Assembly (NCBI RefSeq): GCF_008843145.1
Contig: NZ_CP030265.1
Span: forward strand, 83,501-147,500
Direction: 5' to 3'
Length of the DNA: 64,000 nt
From: Skermanella pratensis
GTDB taxonomy: Bacteria; Pseudomonadota; Alphaproteobacteria; Azospirillales; Azospirillaceae
In this document: in pieces, positions 61,638 to 64,000 of the stretch
Layout of the letters: every line of letters starts with the position of its first letter
Numbering within the stretch: the stretch's first letter is position 1
The notes under the pieces: generated by a model
Databases searched by the model: none
What the model was told of the DNA's origin: nothing
Seen by the model: the letters and a program-made list of their open reading frames with translations, nothing else
Program-made: the position numbers and the translations under genes

Positions 61638-63305
61638 ATGACGCGGTCGCCGTTCGCTCCGCTGGCACTGGCGCTTGGGGCGCAGATCGTCATGATCGCG
61701 CTGATCACCCGCTTGGTCGGGGTCCATGCCTGGGACGACGGAGCCATCACGCTCGCCTTCTCGCGCACCTTCGCGGAAAGCGGCCTCATCGCGCTCACGC
61801 CCGTGTCGGAACAGGTCGAGGGATACTCGTCCACCGCTTGGTTCCTGATCAACGCCGTCATAGCGCTTTTCCGGCCCGGCTTCGAAGGGGCGATCCATGC
61901 CTCGCAGGTGGCGGCCGGCTTATGCCTCGGCGTCGCCACCGTCTTCGTCTGGCTGATCGCCCGGGACCTCGGCCTGCGCTCCCGGACCAACCTGGCGATC
62001 CTCCTCGTCTTCTCCCTGTTCGGGCCGGCGGTGTCGGAAGTGTCGAATGGCATGGAGATGACGCTGCTGACGGCCGCAGGGCTTGCCCTGTTTCATGCGC
62101 TGTACGTCCGGGAGAACCGTCTGCTGCTCGCTGTGGCGATCATCGTATTTCTGGCGGTCCGCTTCGAGGCGATGATCTACTACGCGGCGCTGCTGACGCC
62201 GCTCCTCTTCCGCGGGCGGTACCGGAGCTTCATCCTGCTGGCGGCCGCCGGCTTGGCGGTTGTCGTCCTGCATGAGATCGTCAGATACATGGTCTTCGGG
62301 GACATCTTCCCGAATCCCGTCCATGCCAAGATGCACGTGCCCTACAGCCTGTCGGGCCTTCAGGGCGTCAAGCTCCGCCTGATCGCCGCGGTCGAGATCA
62401 CCGCGACGCTCCTGCCGCTTGTCCTGGCGGTATCGGCACTGCTCCTCGTCCCGTGGAACGGGCGGGCCGATCGGCTTTCCGCCCTCGGGACCGTCCGGAA
62501 CGACTTGCTTGCCCTCGCGGTCCCTGTCGCCGCCGTGGTGCTGTTCGCAATTCTAATCGGGAAGAACTGGGGCTATGTGGGCCGAATGCAGTTCCTCGCC
62601 CTGCCTTTCGTCCTGCTCATTTTCGGGCTCGTCTACGACAGGCTGGCGGATTCGACCCGGGCGGTGTCCGCGCGCCCGATCCTGGTCGCGGTGTGCGCCG
62701 TTACGGTCCTGTTCAGCTGGGTCGTCAGCGCCAGGCAGCCGATCGCCCAAATGGCGCGGACACTGTCCAGCGGCGGCGAGGTCGCGGAGTTCCACGGCAC
62801 GACACCCGAAACCTATCGCAGGACCGGGCTCGCGGTGGATCATCTAAGACAGTTGATCGGCAAGGACATGGTCACCTTCGCCACCCCCGATGTCGGCGGC
62901 CTCGCCCTGTGCTGCGATCGGATCCGCGTCGTCGACCTCGGCCTCCTGGCGAGCCGCAAGCTGGCCAAGCATGGTTACGGGGCCCTGCCTGCCATCCTGG
63001 CCGAGGAGAGGCCGGATGCCATCGAGGTTCATCAGCACTGGGGAGTGAACTCGAAGATCTACACGATCCCGGAGTTTCGCGACGATTATCAGCCGGTGAT
63101 CATAGACCGCACGCGCTTTTACCTTCGAAACGAGCATGCGGCGAAACTGATCGAGCAGCGCCGGGCGGAATGGTGTTCCGCGGAGGAGGCGAATTGCGCG
63201 GCGTCGGCTCTTCGGACCCACCGCTACGCTACCTCCGTGACGAAACTTGACGATTCCGCCTTCCTCGAAAGGAAAAGGGTTTTGATGGTCGGTGACATGC
63301 ACTGA
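61638..63305 (+). CDS. Large GT-C-like membrane protein
   Basis: 555 residues from ATG 61638, GGAGAG upstream. About 10-11 membrane helices. An N-terminal WDDGAITLAFSRTFAESG has the Asp pair (AWDDG) that lies in the first luminal loop of GT-C glycosyltransferases. VEGYSSTAWFLINAVIALF, NGMEMTLLTAAGLALFHAL and DIFPNPVHAKMHVPYSLSG match the polyprenyl-phosphate-sugar arabinofuranosyl/mannosyl transferases of the DUF/AftB style. The C-terminal ~170 residues form a soluble domain (VTFATPDVGGLALCCDRIRVVDLGL, HQHWGVNSKIYTIPEF). Likely transfers a sugar on the periplasmic side. The acceptor is unknown and no sugar-pathway genes adjoin. Confidence 0.75.
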   Translation: MTRSPFAPLALALGAQIVMIALITRLVGVHAWDDGAITLAFSRTFAESGLIALTPVSEQVEGYSSTAWFLINAVIALFRPGFEGAIHASQVAAGLCLGVATVFVWLIARDLGLRSRTNLAILLVFSLFGPAVSEVSNGMEMTLLTAAGLALFHALYVRENRLLLAVAIIVFLAVRFEAMIYYAALLTPLLFRGRYRSFILLAAAGLAVVVLHEIVRYMVFGDIFPNPVHAKMHVPYSLSGLQGVKLRLIAAVEITATLLPLVLAVSALLLVPWNGRADRLSALGTVRNDLLALAVPVAAVVLFAILIGKNWGYVGRMQFLALPFVLLIFGLVYDRLADSTRAVSARPILVAVCAVTVLFSWVVSARQPIAQMARTLSSGGEVAEFHGTTPETYRRTGLAVDHLRQLIGKDMVTFATPDVGGLALCCDRIRVVDLGLLASRKLAKHGYGALPAILAEERPDAIEVHQHWGVNSKIYTIPEFRDDYQPVIIDRTRFYLRNEHAAKLIEQRRAEWCSAEEANCAASALRTHRYATSVTKLDDSAFLERKRVLMVGDMH

Positions 63306-63349
63306 CCAGATCAGCGCAAGCTTGGTCGTGAAATGGCCCGGGCCTGCCG

Positions 63350-63823
63350 TCAGGCGTCGAAGCGGGCCAGGGGATTCATGCAGGGATTCACCAGGGGATC
63401 GGCGTAGGCGACGTAGCTCACGACCGGCCCGGCTTCAGGTCCGCGCAGGAAGAAGTCGGTCGACAGCAGGAACATGTTCATGATGCTGTTCTCGAACGCC
63501 GCGAGCTTGTCGCGCACGCCGCCCGGAAGGCGATCCCTCAGCTGGTGGCTCAAGCTTACCCCGGGCATCGATCCCGCCAGGCGCAGCAGCCAGACTTCCT
63601 CCGGGGCGACCTTGTGGGTGAGGTAATCCGCCGCGAAACGGCTGAGATCCTCCTCGGTCACCTGAATATCCGGGAAACGGTCCCGGAGCACGGCGCGGAT
63701 CAGGCTTTCCGCAGGGTCGATGTTCTTCGCCACGACGCCGCCGACCAAGCCGCCGACCAAGCCGGTGACGGCGACGACGGCTCCGCCTCCGACGAGCAGG
63801 GCCCTTCGGGATAGCCGCATCAT
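63350..63823 (-). CDS. Twin-arginine small subunit of a GMC oxidoreductase
   Basis: 157 residues; ATG overlaps the stop of the upstream GMC gene (ATGA). A Tat-like start (MRLSRRALLVGGGAVVAVTG) is followed by LIRAVLRDRFPDIQVTEEDLSRFAADYL and LSTDFFLRGPEAGPVVSYVAYADPLVNPCMNPLARFD. Many three-subunit membrane dehydrogenases (gluconate, sorbitol) have a small Tat-exported subunit next to the GMC flavoprotein, and the overlap supports that role. This subfamily is not one I can name. Confidence 0.7.
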   Translation of the reverse strand: MMRLSRRALLVGGGAVVAVTGLVGGLVGGVVAKNIDPAESLIRAVLRDRFPDIQVTEEDLSRFAADYLTHKVAPEEVWLLRLAGSMPGVSLSHQLRDRLPGGVRDKLAAFENSIMNMFLLSTDFFLRGPEAGPVVSYVAYADPLVNPCMNPLARFDA

Positions 63824-64000
63824 GAGGAGCGCCCTCCGGGGCGATGCTGGTGTTCGGCGGCGCGCAGCGCCAGCGCGCTGATGGTGAGGGACGGGTTGGC
63901 CGGGGCGCCGGTCGGGAACGCCCCGCTTCCCATGACCATCAGGTTGCGGACCTGATGATGCACCAGGTTGGCGTCGATGACGCTGTCGGACGGGTCGTCG
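63820..64000 (-). CDS. GMC-family oxidoreductase, C-terminus only
   Basis: Reading the minus strand from the window end gives VRNLMVMGSGAFPTGAPANP, then SLTISALALRAAEHQHRPGGRSS and TGA at 63822-63820. The N-L-x-V-x-G-S-x-x-F-P-T-x-x-x-x-N-P-x-L-T-I-x-A-L-A-L-R pattern is the C-terminal FAD/active-site block of GMC oxidoreductases. The rest lies outside the window. It is translationally coupled to the small Tat subunit. Confidence 0.85.
   Translation of the reverse strand, partial: DDPSDSVIDANLVHHQVRNLMVMGSGAFPTGAPANPSLTISALALRAAEHQHRPGGRSS

Noticed and set aside
1..64000. CRISPR array
   Set aside because: No regularly spaced direct repeats with unique spacers were seen; the short repeats found are palindromes or pairs.

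Overview
The window is GC-rich DNA with long, tightly packed genes. Its gene content points to an alphaproteobacterium of the Rhodospirillales, with an Azospirillum/Skermanella-like chromosome as the best guess: many hybrid histidine kinases, OpgG/OpgH glucan synthesis, a carotenoid cluster, a PhnF/PhnM pair and a DUF1493 ACP-like gene. The taxonomic placement is inference from gene content and codon use. No rRNA, tRNA or CRISPR array was recognised.

Positions 1-18.7 kb are an accessory mosaic. It opens with the end of a phage portal gene, a phage GNAT-fold protein and a head-morphogenesis gene that loses its family sequence near 3.2 kb. There an AT-rich segment begins, carrying an antisense gene of unknown function and then a serine resolvase. 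Two large hybrid sensor kinases follow; the first is split by a one-base frameshift, and both are preceded by copies of a ~90 bp repeat. After a secreted DNA/RNA endonuclease and a small conserved protein comes a minimal satellite-like module, all on the minus strand: a primase-helicase fusion, an AlpA-type regulator, an IS630-like remnant and a tyrosine integrase at the right edge.

Positions 18.7-33.2 kb look like core chromosome. They hold a Cache-domain protein, an EF-G-like GTPase whose catalytic-loop His is Ser, two Dps paralogues flanking a small protein, MsrP, a three-gene phosphorelay (1175-aa hybrid kinase, DivK-like receiver, DHp-only protein), an amidase, an SDR protein lacking its catalytic residues, a TTC38-like TPR protein and a DUF1622 membrane protein.

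Positions 33.4-43.8 kb are the most distinctive region. An apparent eight-gene minus-strand operon runs from two CrtI/CrtN-type desaturase/oxidase genes through an acyltransferase and a family-2 glycosyltransferase. It continues into a type III polyketide synthase, a methyltransferase, an FAD oxidoreductase and a DUF1045 2H-phosphoesterase-like protein. Stop/start overlaps link most neighbours. A divergent aldehyde dehydrogenase stands at its head. The desaturase + aldehyde dehydrogenase + glycosyltransferase + acyltransferase set resembles the staphyloxanthin-type C30 pathway without crtM; the joined type III PKS block is the unusual part.

Positions 44-64 kb return to scattered chromosomal functions: a repeat-bearing lipoprotein, divergent phnF/phnM with a palindromic operator, opgG/D-opgH-DUF1289, an extensin-like protein, a thiolase-RidA-acyl-CoA dehydrogenase operon, an orphan OmpR-type regulator, a DsbA-fold isomerase, a K+ channel, HMG-CoA lyase with an SLC13 permease, an ACP-like protein, a large GT-C membrane protein, and the start of a GMC oxidoreductase operon cut by the window end. 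Small palindromic repeats are scattered between genes across this half.
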